A stretch of 64,000 bases of DNA from Aeromonas veronii (GCA_041319085.1 CP101033.1:1452501-1516500), one strand, 5' to 3'. Positions 35,647-46,002 are shown, counted from the stretch's first letter. Made by a program: numbers and translations. The notes: a model not told the origin generated them from the sequence alone.

Positions 35647-36672
35647 ATGATTCCCCAGCACGATTTTTTGGCCTTGACCCGCAGCCATGAGTGGCAGCTT
35701 GAGCCCTTTGAATTTGCCCTGCCCGATGGTGCGCGGGTCAGCGTCTGGGATACCGGCGTGCTCTGCCTGGAGCCTGCAAGGGGGGCTGGCGATCAGCCCG
35801 GGGGATACAAGGATATCGTCCTTTCCTGCGGCATTCATGGTAACGAGACCGCTCCCATCGAGATCTGCAACCAGCTGCTGAGCCGTCTGCTCGCTGGCGA
35901 GCTGAGTGCCCGTCATCGGGTGCTGTTCCTGTTTGGCAATCCGGCGGCGATGAATCTGGGGCTGCGGGAGGTAGAGGAGAACATGAACCGACTCTTCTCT
36001 GGCGCACACAGCAAGGGGGAGGGGCTGTGCAATCGGGAGCGGATCCGCGCCATGCGCCTCGAGCAGTATGTGAGCCGCTTCTTTGCCGATCCGGCTCGTC
36101 CCCGCTACCACTACGACCTGCACACCGCCATTCGCGGCTCGCGTCACGAGAAGTTTGCCGTCTACCCCTTCCCCCATGAGCGGCCCCACTGCCGAGAGCA
36201 GGTGCAGTTCCTCGGCGCCTGCGGGGTGCGCACCATTCTGCTTTCTGCCAGCCCAACCACCACTTTCAGCTACTACAGCTCCCGCCAGCATGGCGCCCAC
36301 GCCTTTACGGTGGAGTTGGGCAAGGTACGGCCATTTGGCGAGAACGATATGACTCGCTTTATCGAAACCCGGCAGGCACTGCAGGAGCTGGTCACCCAGG
36401 ACGAGGTGGCGCTGGAGCCGTGGCGGGCGGACGATTTCACCCTGTTTGCCATCGTTCGGGTGATCACCAAAAAATCGGCGGACTTTCGCTTCCTGTTCGC
36501 CAGCGATGTGGACAACTTCACCGAATTTCCCCAAGGGTTCGTGCTGGCCGAGGATGGCGAGCTGCGCTACACGGTCGAGCAGCCGCGTGAGGCGGTGGTC
36601 TTCCCCAATGTCAACGTGGCGATTGGCCAGCGCACCGTGTTGCTGGTGGTGCCGACAAGGCTCTGGGAATAG
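35647..36672 (+). CDS. astE: Succinylglutamate desuccinylase AstE
   Basis: AstE is the last enzyme of the arginine succinyltransferase pathway. It hydrolyses N-succinylglutamate to succinate and glutamate. Zinc ligands are His64 and Glu67 in GIHGNETAP and the His of YDLHTAIRGS, as in the AstE/aspartoacylase family. The start is ATG 35647; an in-frame start at 35620 precedes it. The length of 341 residues is normal. The other ast genes are not nearby, so the pathway is split in this genome. Confidence 0.93.
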   Translation: MIPQHDFLALTRSHEWQLEPFEFALPDGARVSVWDTGVLCLEPARGAGDQPGGYKDIVLSCGIHGNETAPIEICNQLLSRLLAGELSARHRVLFLFGNPAAMNLGLREVEENMNRLFSGAHSKGEGLCNRERIRAMRLEQYVSRFFADPARPRYHYDLHTAIRGSRHEKFAVYPFPHERPHCREQVQFLGACGVRTILLSASPTTTFSYYSSRQHGAHAFTVELGKVRPFGENDMTRFIETRQALQELVTQDEVALEPWRADDFTLFAIVRVITKKSADFRFLFASDVDNFTEFPQGFVLAEDGELRYTVEQPREAVVFPNVNVAIGQRTVLLVVPTRLWE

Positions 36673-36762
36673 CGCTTTGCCCGCAGAACGGCGAGGCGTC
36701 CGCAGGTGGCGCCAAGCCATTGTTTGAGTGGGGGCTCGGATACAGCGGTTAGCCGCAGGAAT

Positions 36763-36790
36763 AAAAAAACCGGCTTGCGCCGGTTTTTTT
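36763..36790. terminator. Bidirectional terminator between astE and suhB
   Basis: AAAAAACCGGC and GCCGGTTTTTTT form a strong stem around TTGC, with A and T runs on either side, so both convergent genes can use it. Confidence 0.92.
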
Positions 36791-36816
36791 ATCTTGGTGA
36801 ATACTGGGGAACTGGC

Positions 36817-37620
36817 TTATTTGGCCAGGGACTCCGGCAGCTCTTCACGGATCTTGCCGAGCATCTCTTTCAGGACGCGCGGGTTGGCAACCACGATGTT
36901 GCCGGAGTTTTCGTAGTTGTGACCACCAACGAAGTCGGTGACGATGGCGCCGGCTTCTTTGGCCAGCAGCTCACCGGCGGCAGTGTCCCACGGCTTGAGG
37001 CCGATTTCCCAGAAACCGTCGACGCGACCGGCAGCCACATAAGCCAGATCCAGCGCGGCAGAGCCAGAGCGACGGATGTCGGCACATTCGATGAACATGC
37101 TCTGGAACATCTTCAGGTAGGGCTCGATGTGGTGCTTTTGCTTGTAGGGGAAACCGGTGGCCAGTACGGTGCCAGCCAGCTCTTTGGCTTTGCCGACACG
37201 GATGCGGTAGCCGTTCAGCTGGGCGCCGTTACCACGGGTAGCCGTAAACAGCTCGTCACGAATGGGATCGTACACAACGGCTTGTTCGGTTTTGCCTTTC
37301 ACACGCAGGGCGATGGAAACGGCAAAGTGCGGAATGCCTTTGACAAGGTTGGTCGTGCCATCCAGTGGGTCAATGATCCATTGGTAGTCCGGATTGGTAC
37401 CGGCAATCTCACCAGACTCTTCAGCAACAATGCTGTGCTCCGGGTAAGATTTTTTGATGGTATGAATGATGGCCGCTTCGGCTTCACGGTCAACGTTGGT
37501 CACGAAGTCATTGCTGCCTTTCTGGATAGCCTCAATGTTCTCGGGCTGGGAGAAGGCTTTTACTACAACTTGACCGGCGTTGCGCGCAGCGCGCACGGCG
37601 ATATTCAGCATCGGATGCAT
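36817..37620 (-). CDS. suhB: Inositol-1-monophosphatase family protein SuhB
   Basis: SuhB hydrolyses inositol monophosphate and in E. coli also acts with NusA/NusG in rRNA antitermination. The 267-residue product has all metal-site motifs: EESGE (Glu about 67), DPLDGTTN (Asp about 84 and 87) and WDTAAGELL near the C terminus. Its promoter at 37667-37694 is clear. Confidence 0.95.
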   Translation of the reverse strand: MHPMLNIAVRAARNAGQVVVKAFSQPENIEAIQKGSNDFVTNVDREAEAAIIHTIKKSYPEHSIVAEESGEIAGTNPDYQWIIDPLDGTTNLVKGIPHFAVSIALRVKGKTEQAVVYDPIRDELFTATRGNGAQLNGYRIRVGKAKELAGTVLATGFPYKQKHHIEPYLKMFQSMFIECADIRRSGSAALDLAYVAAGRVDGFWEIGLKPWDTAAGELLAKEAGAIVTDFVGGHNYENSGNIVVANPRVLKEMLGKIREELPESLAK

Positions 37621-37666
37621 AGGTTCACCACTGGATGTTAAAGAACGGGGGATAAAAGGACGCGGT

Positions 37667-37694
37667 ATGATACCAGTATTTGGTGCGATGGCAA
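37667..37694 (-). promoter_or_regulatory. Sigma70 promoter of suhB
   Basis: On the minus strand TTGCCA (37694-37689) and TATCAT (37672-37667) are 16 nt apart, about 47 nt upstream of the start codon. The remainder of 37695-37925 has no other feature I can name. Confidence 0.6.
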
Positions 37695-37925
37695 CGGTTA
37701 TCCCCTACGACCGATGGATGACCGCTGTCAGCGCAAGCCGATCGCCATGCTCAACTAGCATTTATTATTGCCTGAGCGCACCAGCGGTGCATCCTGTGCT
37801 TTTTTGGCCAGTAGTGCGCCGCTTTTAATGGTCTGGAGCAAGCCACTTGATGCAAGATGAGGTGGCTATGGTGTTGTACCCGGTTAATACTGTGCAATCT
37901 GGCTATGACCAACAAGGAGTGAATC

Positions 37926-38588
37926 ATGATCGATTTTTACACCGCCGCGACCCCCAATGGTTTCAAAGTGGCAATCGCCCTCGAAGAGCTGGGTTTGCCC
38001 TATCGGGTCATTCCCCTCGATTTGTCGGCGCTGGATCAGAAACAACCCGCGTTTCTCGCCATCAACCCCAATGGCCGCATTCCGGCTATCGTCGACCGGG
38101 ATAACGACGATTTCGCCGTGTTCGAGTCGGGCGCCATCCTCATCTATCTGGCAGAGAAAGCCGGCAAGTTGCTGCCTGTCGATCCCAAACGCCGCTCTCA
38201 GGCCATCCAGTGGTTGATGTTCCAGATGGGGGGCGTGGGCCCCATGATGGGGCAGGCTAATGTCTTTTACCGCTACTTCCCGGAGAAGATCCCCGCCGCT
38301 ATCGAGCGTTATCAGAAGGAGGGGCGCCGCCTGTTTGAGGTGCTCGACAGTCATCTTGCCCACCACGAATATCTGGCGGACGAGTACAGTATCGCCGACA
38401 TTGCCACTTGGCCCTGGGTGCGCATTTATGACTGGAGTGGCATCTCCATCGAGGGATTGCCCCATCTGCAAGCCTGGATGGCCCGCATGGCCGAGAAGCC
38501 AGCCTGTCAGAAGGGGATCAACATACCGCCGCGCAAGGAGCAGCCTGATGAGCTGATCAAGCAGGCGCAGCAGATGGTAACGCGTTGA
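37926..38588 (+). CDS. Glutathione transferase family protein (YfcG/Nu-class-like)
   Basis: This 220-residue soluble protein has an N-terminal thioredoxin-like domain ([26 protein letters not shown]) with the glutathione-binding IPAIVD and [13 protein letters not shown] motifs. The helical C-terminal domain carries [13 protein letters not shown]. It matches E. coli YfcG, a disulfide-bond reductase of the Nu class. AAGGAG precedes ATG 37926. Confidence 0.9.
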   Translation: MIDFYTAATPNGFKVAIALEELGLPYRVIPLDLSALDQKQPAFLAINPNGRIPAIVDRDNDDFAVFESGAILIYLAEKAGKLLPVDPKRRSQAIQWLMFQMGGVGPMMGQANVFYRYFPEKIPAAIERYQKEGRRLFEVLDSHLAHHEYLADEYSIADIATWPWVRIYDWSGISIEGLPHLQAWMARMAEKPACQKGINIPPRKEQPDELIKQAQQMVTR

Positions 38589-38600
38589 TTTTTAACTACG

Positions 38601-38622
38601 GATGGGGCACCACGCCCCATAA
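38601..38622 (+). terminator. Terminator after the glutathione transferase gene
   Basis: TGGGGC and GCCCCA pair around ACCAC and are followed by TAATATT. The T run is poor, so termination may be inefficient. Confidence 0.5.
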
Positions 38623-38684
38623 TATTAGAAAAACTAAGGCAAGCCGATTATAAAGATTCGTTCGTTTTTTGTGAGCTGAATCAC

Positions 38685-38850
38685 TATGATGCCCCCATAC
38701 CACCAAACGTCCTGTGCGGTGGTCTGGCGGGCTCCCCGCCTATTGTTTCCAACGCTGTTTTTGATTGCATCACAGCCTCTGTGATCGGATTCCTCTGGGC
38801 TATTTTGTGCCAGAGGGGCGGCCGCATTTTTTCGATTTTTTGGGACTGAT
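38685..38850 (+). promoter_or_regulatory. Structured 5' leader of emrD
   Basis: A TATGAT -10 element at 38685-38690 would start transcription near 38697. The leader then has four consecutive stems: ACCACC/GGTGGT (38699-38723), GGCGGG/CCCGCC (38726-38740), ATCACAG/CTGTGAT (38769-38785) and CCTCTGG/CCAGAGG (38792-38816). A GCGGCCGC palindrome with T6 follows. The density of stems suggests a cis-acting RNA regulator. I do not recognise a known riboswitch class. Confidence 0.4.
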
Positions 38851-40047
38851 ATGGATAGGCACAGTTTTTATCCGTTGTTTTTATTGACCATTCTGATGGT
38901 TGCTGTGGGCCAGATGACCCAGACCCTTTATGTTCCCTCCATTCCCATGATGGCGGGGGACTTCAATGTGGCCTCGGGCCAGTTGCAGGCGGTGATGGCC
39001 TGTTACCTGATCCCCTATGGCCTCTCCCAGTTTGTCTACGGGCCGTTGTCGGATCGTATCGGCCGTCGCCCGGTGTTGATCGTCGGCATGATGGTGTTTC
39101 TGGTAGGCACCCTGACCATCCAGTTCATTCCGCACTTCACTGCTTTGCTGGTGGGCAGCTTTATTCAAGGGCTGGGGACCGGTGCCGGTGGCGCCATGAG
39201 CCGTACCGTGATGCGCGACCGCTACAACGGCGCCGAGCTCAACCGCGCCAACAGTCTGGTGAGCATGGGGGTGATCTTCTCCCCGCTGCTGGCGCCGGTG
39301 TTGGGTGGCTGGTTGACCGAGCTGTTCAACTGGCGCGCCGGTTACTGGTTCCTGTTTGGTTTTGGTGCCGTAGCAACTCTGGCAATCATGACCTGGTTTG
39401 CTGAAACCTTGCCAGCTGCAGCTCGTCAGCCGTTGCGGGTGGGGGCGGCCTATCGCCACGTGCTGGGCAACCCCAAGTTTCAGGGCAACCTGCTCTGCTT
39501 GATGGCGACTTTTGCCGGACTCGCAGTGTTTGAAGCGGCGGCCGGGGTGCTGCTGGGCGATGTGCTGAAACTGAGTGCCCGTACCGTGAGCGTGCTGTTC
39601 GTGCTGCCGTTGCCCGGCTATCTGTTCGGTGCCTGGCTCTCTGCCAAGCTGAGCTTTCGCCTGAGCCAGGGCAAGCTGATGCGTCTGGGGATCACCTTTC
39701 TGGCGCTCGGCTCCCTGATCATTCTGGTGCCGGGGTTGCTCGGGGTGGTGAGTGCTGCCTCGCTGGTCGGTGGTGCGGCGGTTTACTTCATTGGTAGCGG
39801 CATCCTCTACCCGACCGCCACGTCCTGTGCCATCGAGCCCTTCCCGGGTCAGGCGGGGACGGCCGGTGCCATTCTCGGCGGGATGCAGAATCTGGGGGCG
39901 GGCGTGGTGACCCTGCTGGCCGCCGGTTTCCCGATGACCGGTCAGGTGACCCTGGGGGCCATCATGACGCTGATGGTGCTGATCGTGGCGTTGAGCTTTG
40001 TCTGGCTGCGCCACCACGGTTCCCCCCACGAGCAGATGGCCATGTGA
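38851..40047 (+). CDS. emrD: Multidrug efflux MFS transporter EmrD
   Basis: EmrD exports hydrophobic drugs across the inner membrane with proton exchange. The 398-residue protein has 12 transmembrane helices and matches E. coli EmrD closely, for example VAVGQMTQTLYVPSIPMMA, YGPLSDRIGRRPVLIVGM, QGLGTGAGGAMSRTVMRD, ISFSPLLAP-like VIFSPLLAPVLGGWL and CAIEPFPGQAGTAGAILGGMQNLG. The TGA stop sits exactly at the right end of the tnpB element, so the last codons may have been altered by that insertion. Confidence 0.93.
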   Translation: MDRHSFYPLFLLTILMVAVGQMTQTLYVPSIPMMAGDFNVASGQLQAVMACYLIPYGLSQFVYGPLSDRIGRRPVLIVGMMVFLVGTLTIQFIPHFTALLVGSFIQGLGTGAGGAMSRTVMRDRYNGAELNRANSLVSMGVIFSPLLAPVLGGWLTELFNWRAGYWFLFGFGAVATLAIMTWFAETLPAAARQPLRVGAAYRHVLGNPKFQGNLLCLMATFAGLAVFEAAAGVLLGDVLKLSARTVSVLFVLPLPGYLFGAWLSAKLSFRLSQGKLMRLGITFLALGSLIILVPGLLGVVSAASLVGGAAVYFIGSGILYPTATSCAIEPFPGQAGTAGAILGGMQNLGAGVVTLLAAGFPMTGQVTLGAIMTLMVLIVALSFVWLRHHGSPHEQMAM

Positions 40048-40052
40048 CTGCT

Positions 40053-40074
40053 CCCCGCCGCAAGCGGCGAGGCT
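40053..40074 (-). repeat. Right-end hairpin of the tnpB element, probable omega-RNA 3' part
   Basis: An imperfect palindrome CTCCCCGCCGC..GCGGCGAGG lies 10 nt beyond the tnpB stop. In IS200/IS605 elements the guide (omega) RNA covers the tnpB 3' end and this hairpin, and its guide is the flanking host DNA, here the end of emrD. Confidence 0.55.
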
Positions 40075-40083
40075 TCCCACTTC

Positions 40084-41250
40084 TTAGGCCGCGACCGTCA
40101 GATTGACGGATTTACGCTGGCCTCCATGGGCAGAAACGGCGAGCCCCGCCGCTTTTAATTCCAATATTCCTTGCTGTCGAATGTTCATGGCCGCGTTGAT
40201 GTCGCGGTCATGCTCTGCCCCACACGCTGGACATACCCACTGTCGTTGGTGAAGTGGCATCTCCGGCATCTTGTGGCCGCACTCGCTACATGGTTTAGAG
40301 CTGGCAAACCACTGATCGAGTTTGATTAGGTGGCAGCCCACCGCTTGGGCTTTGTACTCCAGCCTCATGATAAAACCATGCCAGCCAGCATCGCCAATGG
40401 CGCGGGCCAGCTTGTGGTTTTTCATCATATTGGTTGTTTTAAGCGTCTCCACGATGATCGCTTGGTTATCGTCAACTATCGTGCGAGAGAGTTTGTGCTG
40501 AAAATCAGCGCGAGCATGGGCTACCCGCTCGTGCAGGGCGGCCAGCTGTAATTTGGCCTTACTACGATTGGCACTGCCTTTTGTCTTGCGAGACAGTGCT
40601 TTTTGCTTTCGCCGCAGATTGTGACTGGCGTTGATAAGATGGCGCGGGTTGGCCATCTTTTTGCCACTCGACGCAATGAGGTAGTGGGACAGCCCCATAT
40701 CATAGCCTGTCACCTCTGTGATGAGGGAGGGCTTGGCGGGAGCCTCACGGCCATCATCGCAAAGGATGGAGGCATAGTATTTCCCTGTCGGGCCACGGCT
40801 GACCGTGATGCTGGAGACCACGCCGATAATATCTCGGTGAATGACAGCTCGGATGGGCGTCATCTTCGGTAACAGGATGGCATCGGTCAGCACTTTGCCA
40901 TTGGGGTGGTAGCTCGATTGCCTGCCTCGCTTGCTCTTGAAGGTGGGCATCCTGGCCTTGAGCTTGGGGTTGAAAAAATTGGCGAATGCCTTATCCAGGT
41001 TGATCACCGCCTGCTGTAAGGCTTGTGAATCGTACTCTTTCAGCCAGCTGTATTTGCGCGATTTTTTTGCCACAGCGAGCAGGGGTTTCAAGTCGCGTTT
41101 GGGTTTCAGTGAAACCCCGTGGCGCTGGAACATGTGCCGCTGAATATGAAGGGCTTTGTTGTACGCGAACCGCACCGCGCCGAACTGGGCATTGAGGAAT
41201 GCCGCTTGTTCGTCGGTGGGGTAAATACGTACTTTTGTGGCTCTTTTCAT
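40084..41250 (-). CDS. tnpB: RNA-guided endonuclease TnpB family protein (IS605 OrfB)
   Basis: TnpB is an RNA-guided nuclease related to Cas12. The 388-residue product starts at ATG 41250 (MKRATKVRIYPTDEQ). The three RuvC acidic residues are present: Asp184 in GYDMGLSHYL, Glu268 in IIVETLK and Asp350 in HDRDINAAMNI. A zinc finger lies at Cys321/324 and Cys340/343 (CSECG..CPACG). The frame is intact, so the protein may be active. In-frame sequence up to 41376 lacks a ribosome site. Confidence 0.92.
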   Translation of the reverse strand: MKRATKVRIYPTDEQAAFLNAQFGAVRFAYNKALHIQRHMFQRHGVSLKPKRDLKPLLAVAKKSRKYSWLKEYDSQALQQAVINLDKAFANFFNPKLKARMPTFKSKRGRQSSYHPNGKVLTDAILLPKMTPIRAVIHRDIIGVVSSITVSRGPTGKYYASILCDDGREAPAKPSLITEVTGYDMGLSHYLIASSGKKMANPRHLINASHNLRRKQKALSRKTKGSANRSKAKLQLAALHERVAHARADFQHKLSRTIVDDNQAIIVETLKTTNMMKNHKLARAIGDAGWHGFIMRLEYKAQAVGCHLIKLDQWFASSKPCSECGHKMPEMPLHQRQWVCPACGAEHDRDINAAMNIRQQGILELKAAGLAVSAHGGQRKSVNLTVAA

Positions 41251-41456
41251 GATTAAAAACACAGTCTGTATATAAGTACAGTTATAGCGCGTGCCAGTGA
41301 AATCAACAACCGCTGCTGACGTGCGGCAGGCGCGACTATCGAGACACTGAAGACATAGGCGGGCTCGCAAACGCATCAGATTAGCTCCCCTTATATCCCC
41401 ACCCGATTGGGCTAGGGTTTACGGGGCATCTGCTAAACGTGCTTGCCTGCTGCAAA

Positions 41457-41490
41457 ACGAAACCCGCCTTTTGGCGGGTTTCGTCGTTAT
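41457..41490 (+). terminator. Terminator, probably the original emrD terminator
   Basis: ACGAAACCCGCC (41457-41468) and GGCGGGTTTCGT (41473-41484) form a perfect 12-bp stem around TTTT. No gene ends just before it except, across the tnpB element, emrD. If the element is removed it would sit about 30 nt after emrD. Confidence 0.65.
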
Positions 41491-41925
41491 GGCCGCTGGC
41501 GGGTGGCCTGCGCGCCAGATCGAAAACGAGCCAGGCAGTGATCATTACCCGGCCGGTTGAGTGCGCACGGTACTCACTATGTTATTAAAGAGCTTTTTAT
41601 CAAAAAGGTGAGGTAGGGCGACGCAACAACAAGCCATATCAGGCAGTATAGCAAGGTCATCTGCTTGTCCCGGAGATGGTTTGCGTGAGGGACATACGCT
41701 GCGAGTCATGTGACCCTGACATTTGGTTGGATTTGTCTGGGTCACTATCTTGTTCAAAATAAGCGGTGAATCGACTCACTCATGTGCATCTTAATCGTTT
41801 TATTAGATTGGATTGAGCTTTTTAATTTAATTTTTAAGGCATCTCTATGGGAGTAGGCTAGTCTCAACTGCGAAGCAAAGGATTTCGCCGTCATGATGAC
41901 CACAATCACAATGAGGATCTGATAG
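41491..41925. other. Upstream region of katG
   Basis: I see no gene in this stretch. A 70-codon minus-strand open frame (41545-41757) has no ribosome site or recognisable product. The last 150 nt are AT-rich and presumably hold the katG promoter and regulator sites, but I cannot identify a specific OxyR site by eye. Confidence 0.4.
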
Positions 41926-44112
<2,187 letters not shown>

Positions 44113-44130
44113 GCCGTCATAAAGCAGCAA

Positions 44131-44157
44131 CGCCAGCCATCAGGCTGGCGTTTTTTT
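44131..44157 (+). terminator. Terminator of katG
   Basis: CGCCAGCC and GGCTGGCG pair around ATCA and are followed by T7. Confidence 0.93.
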
Positions 44158-44431
44158 GGTCAAAACCGGGGGGGGCTGCGGTGTGTCCTCTCGCTGCTGC
44201 GCTGACGCTCATCTGTTACAGCAAAAAGAGCTCCCGCTGCATAAAAAACGCTCCTCATCAGCCTGCCTGAAAAAAAGCCAGCCCGTGAAGACGTGTGATC
44301 AGGATCTTGTTCTGTTGGCTCATATGGGCGTAACGGGCCGTCAGTTTGCCAGAGTAAGTGGATAAAACCATATTAAATCAGCACGTTAAATTGATATTTG
44401 TGTAAGCGGCAACGGGTTGATATTGATGGAT

Positions 44432-44507
44432 GGAGCATGAATGTATCCGCTGGATACGCCACACGGAGGTGGCATGCTCCGCCCGGCCCCTTGGCTGGGC
44501 GTTTTTT
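44432..44507 (+). ncRNA. Candidate small structured RNA (three-way junction plus terminator)
   Basis: GGAGCAT (44432-44438) pairs with ATGCTCC (44474-44480). Inside it are two hairpins: GTATCC/GGATAC (loop GCT) and GCCAC/GTGGC (loop ACGGAG). Directly after comes a terminator stem CGCCCGGCC/GGCTGGGCG with T6 (44480-44507). No forward gene follows, so an attenuator is unlikely and a small RNA is the simplest reading. The loop ACGGA and upstream ATGGATGGA match the A-N-GGA pattern bound by CsrA/RsmA. The promoter is not clear, so the 5' end is unknown. The rest of 44158-44595 shows no gene. Confidence 0.45.
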
Positions 44508-44567
44508 ATACATGGCCAGATGGCAACTTTTTAATGGGGGTTCGAGTAATTATTCCGGTTTGTCCAA

Positions 44568-44598
44568 TGAGTTATCCCCAGAATCTGGGGATAACTCA
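44568..44598. repeat. Perfect 15-bp inverted repeat at the 3' end of the HD-GYP gene
   Basis: TGAGTTATCCCCAGA and its exact reverse complement flank a single A. The right arm covers the stop codon of the leftward HD-GYP gene. It could end that transcript, though no clear T run follows on the minus strand. Each arm contains TTATCCCCA, one base from a DnaA box. Confidence 0.6.
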
Positions 44599-45831
44599 GA
44601 ATGCAAAGTAGTAGCAGAAGCGGCGGGTCAGGTTGAAGAACTGCCGCTGTCCTTCATCCAGCTCTTCCTGTTTGAGAAAGGAGGAGATGGTACGCTCATC
44701 TTCCCGCAGGTCGATCATCGGCACTGCTTCCGGCCGCTGGGCCTTGATATAGGGCAGGATCTTCGGTTTGAGCGGCATGGTGGGCTCGGTAGAGAGCACC
44801 AGCGCGATGTTATCGTCGGAGAGTTTCACCAGGGATCCCGGCGGATAGACCCCCAGCACCTTGACCAGCAACTTGACCAGATTCTGGTCGAACTTCTTCT
44901 GGGATAACTTGTAGAGCTGGCTGATAGCCTGACTCGGTGCGGCCGGGTTACCGCTATTGCGGGGATGGAGCAGCTCGTCGTAGAAGTCGACCAGCCCGAT
45001 CAGCCGGGCCAGCGGCGGGATTTCCCCACCCTTGATCCCGAGCGGAAAACCGCTGCCGTCGAGTCGCTCATGGTGCAGATGAGCGACCTGACGAATTTTC
45101 GGCTCAAAGGCATTAAGCTGGGTCAGCATCTCCAGCCCGTATTGCGGGTGCATGTTGAGAAAATTTTGTTCGGCCTTGCTGAGATCCCCGCGTTTTTGGG
45201 TGATCTGACTCGGGATTTTCAGCTCGCCGATGTCGTGGATCAGTCCCGCAAGCCCGGCCTCCTCCAGCTCGATGGGGTTCATCCCCAGCTCGCGCGCCAT
45301 CAGCATGGCGATAAAGGCAACGTTGAGGCTGTGCTGCAGCAGGATATCGGTGTGGGGGCTGCGGATTAGGTGCAGCCCAAGGGGGCCTTCGTGTTGACTG
45401 ATAGTGAAGGCGGCATTGCGGACGATCTGGGCGGTGTTGGCTAGCCCCTCATCCGGTTTGAGGTTGAGCGCCCCGAGCGCGTCGCGCAGCTCGCTCATGG
45501 ATTGGCCAAAGGCCTTGTCAGCGGCGCGCATGGAGCGGCGAAAGGCCTTTTCGTCAAAGGAGGGCGGGCCCGAGGCAATCGGCTCTTCCAACGCGTCAAG
45601 GTCGGGCCCTGCATCCGGGATATCTCCGCGCAGCAGCGGCTCGATGGGCAGATCGCTCTTGTCGGGGTCGACCATCAGCAAGGTGAGATCAAGATGGCGG
45701 AGAATGTCGAGTTGTTGCTGATCCTTGATCTTGAAGGTATTGAACATAAAAGGGTGGCTAGTCCATCCGGTGGGGAGATGGATATAGTGGCCTATTCTCA
45801 ACTGCTCTATCGAGGCTTGGATCAGTGCCAT
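44596..45831 (-). CDS. HD-GYP domain protein (second copy type)
   Basis: This 411-residue cytoplasmic protein has the same layout as the one at 8394-9593: an N-terminal DUF3391-like domain (MALIQASIEQLRIGHYIHLPTGW) and a C-terminal HD domain. The HD pair is at about residues 199-200 (GLIHDIGE). The signature reads HHERLDGSGFP at about 253-263, so the Tyr of GYP is Phe. Cyclic-di-GMP hydrolysis is likely but not certain. The start ATG 45831 is preceded by a weak AGGT site; the open frame to 45951 lacks a better one. Confidence 0.87.
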   Translation of the reverse strand: MALIQASIEQLRIGHYIHLPTGWTSHPFMFNTFKIKDQQQLDILRHLDLTLLMVDPDKSDLPIEPLLRGDIPDAGPDLDALEEPIASGPPSFDEKAFRRSMRAADKAFGQSMSELRDALGALNLKPDEGLANTAQIVRNAAFTISQHEGPLGLHLIRSPHTDILLQHSLNVAFIAMLMARELGMNPIELEEAGLAGLIHDIGELKIPSQITQKRGDLSKAEQNFLNMHPQYGLEMLTQLNAFEPKIRQVAHLHHERLDGSGFPLGIKGGEIPPLARLIGLVDFYDELLHPRNSGNPAAPSQAISQLYKLSQKKFDQNLVKLLVKVLGVYPPGSLVKLSDDNIALVLSTEPTMPLKPKILPYIKAQRPEAVPMIDLREDERTISSFLKQEELDEGQRQFFNLTRRFCYYFAF

Positions 45832-45974
45832 CGGTGAACCTGCATTTCGTGAATGCCTACTCAACAAGCTAGCAAAATCCGATGGATAGACAACTAAAAA
45901 TCCATTTTGAGGGAGCGGCTTACCCCGTGCTGTGATGGGGCGCACGAGCACTGCCCTCTTCCCTGTGGGCCTGT

Positions 45975-46002
45975 CTTAATTCTGTCTTAATTCACGCTTA
46001 AG
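45975..46002 (+). promoter_or_regulatory. Triple PmrA/BasR-type box upstream of eptA
   Basis: Three hexamers CTTAAT (45975-45980), CTTAAT (45986-45991) and CTTAAG (45997-46002) are spaced by exactly 5 nt. The known PmrA box is a direct repeat of CTTAAT/G with 5 nt between the halves. The 11-nt period puts all three on one helix face. A TACTCT -10-like element follows at 46013-46018. Confidence 0.75.

Larger units (their letters stand above)
40048..41425 (-). mobile_element. IS200/IS605-type element with lone tnpB
   Basis: The element carries tnpB but no tnpA. Its right end (low coordinates) has the subterminal hairpin CCCGCCGC/GCGGCGAGG at about 40053-40072, with the arrangement seen in other lone-tnpB elements (stem, then a short GAGCAGTCA-like end). 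The left end is placed near 41425, by an imperfect GCCC/GGGT stem at about 41400-41420 and by the neighbouring terminator; it is approximate. No target duplication is expected for this family. Confidence 0.7.

Noticed and set aside
35572..36720. 382-codon minus-strand open frame across astE
   Set aside because: astE on the plus strand has all zinc-site motifs; the antisense frame has none.
38881..40080. 399-codon minus-strand open frame across emrD
   Set aside because: It is a Gln/His-rich product typical of antisense to a membrane protein; emrD is certain.
41545..41757. 70-codon minus-strand open frame upstream of katG
   Set aside because: It has no ribosome site and lies in the presumed katG control region.
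44581..44598. DnaA-box cluster or replication origin
   Set aside because: There are only two imperfect boxes, which arise from one palindrome; no AT-rich unwinding region or further boxes are near.
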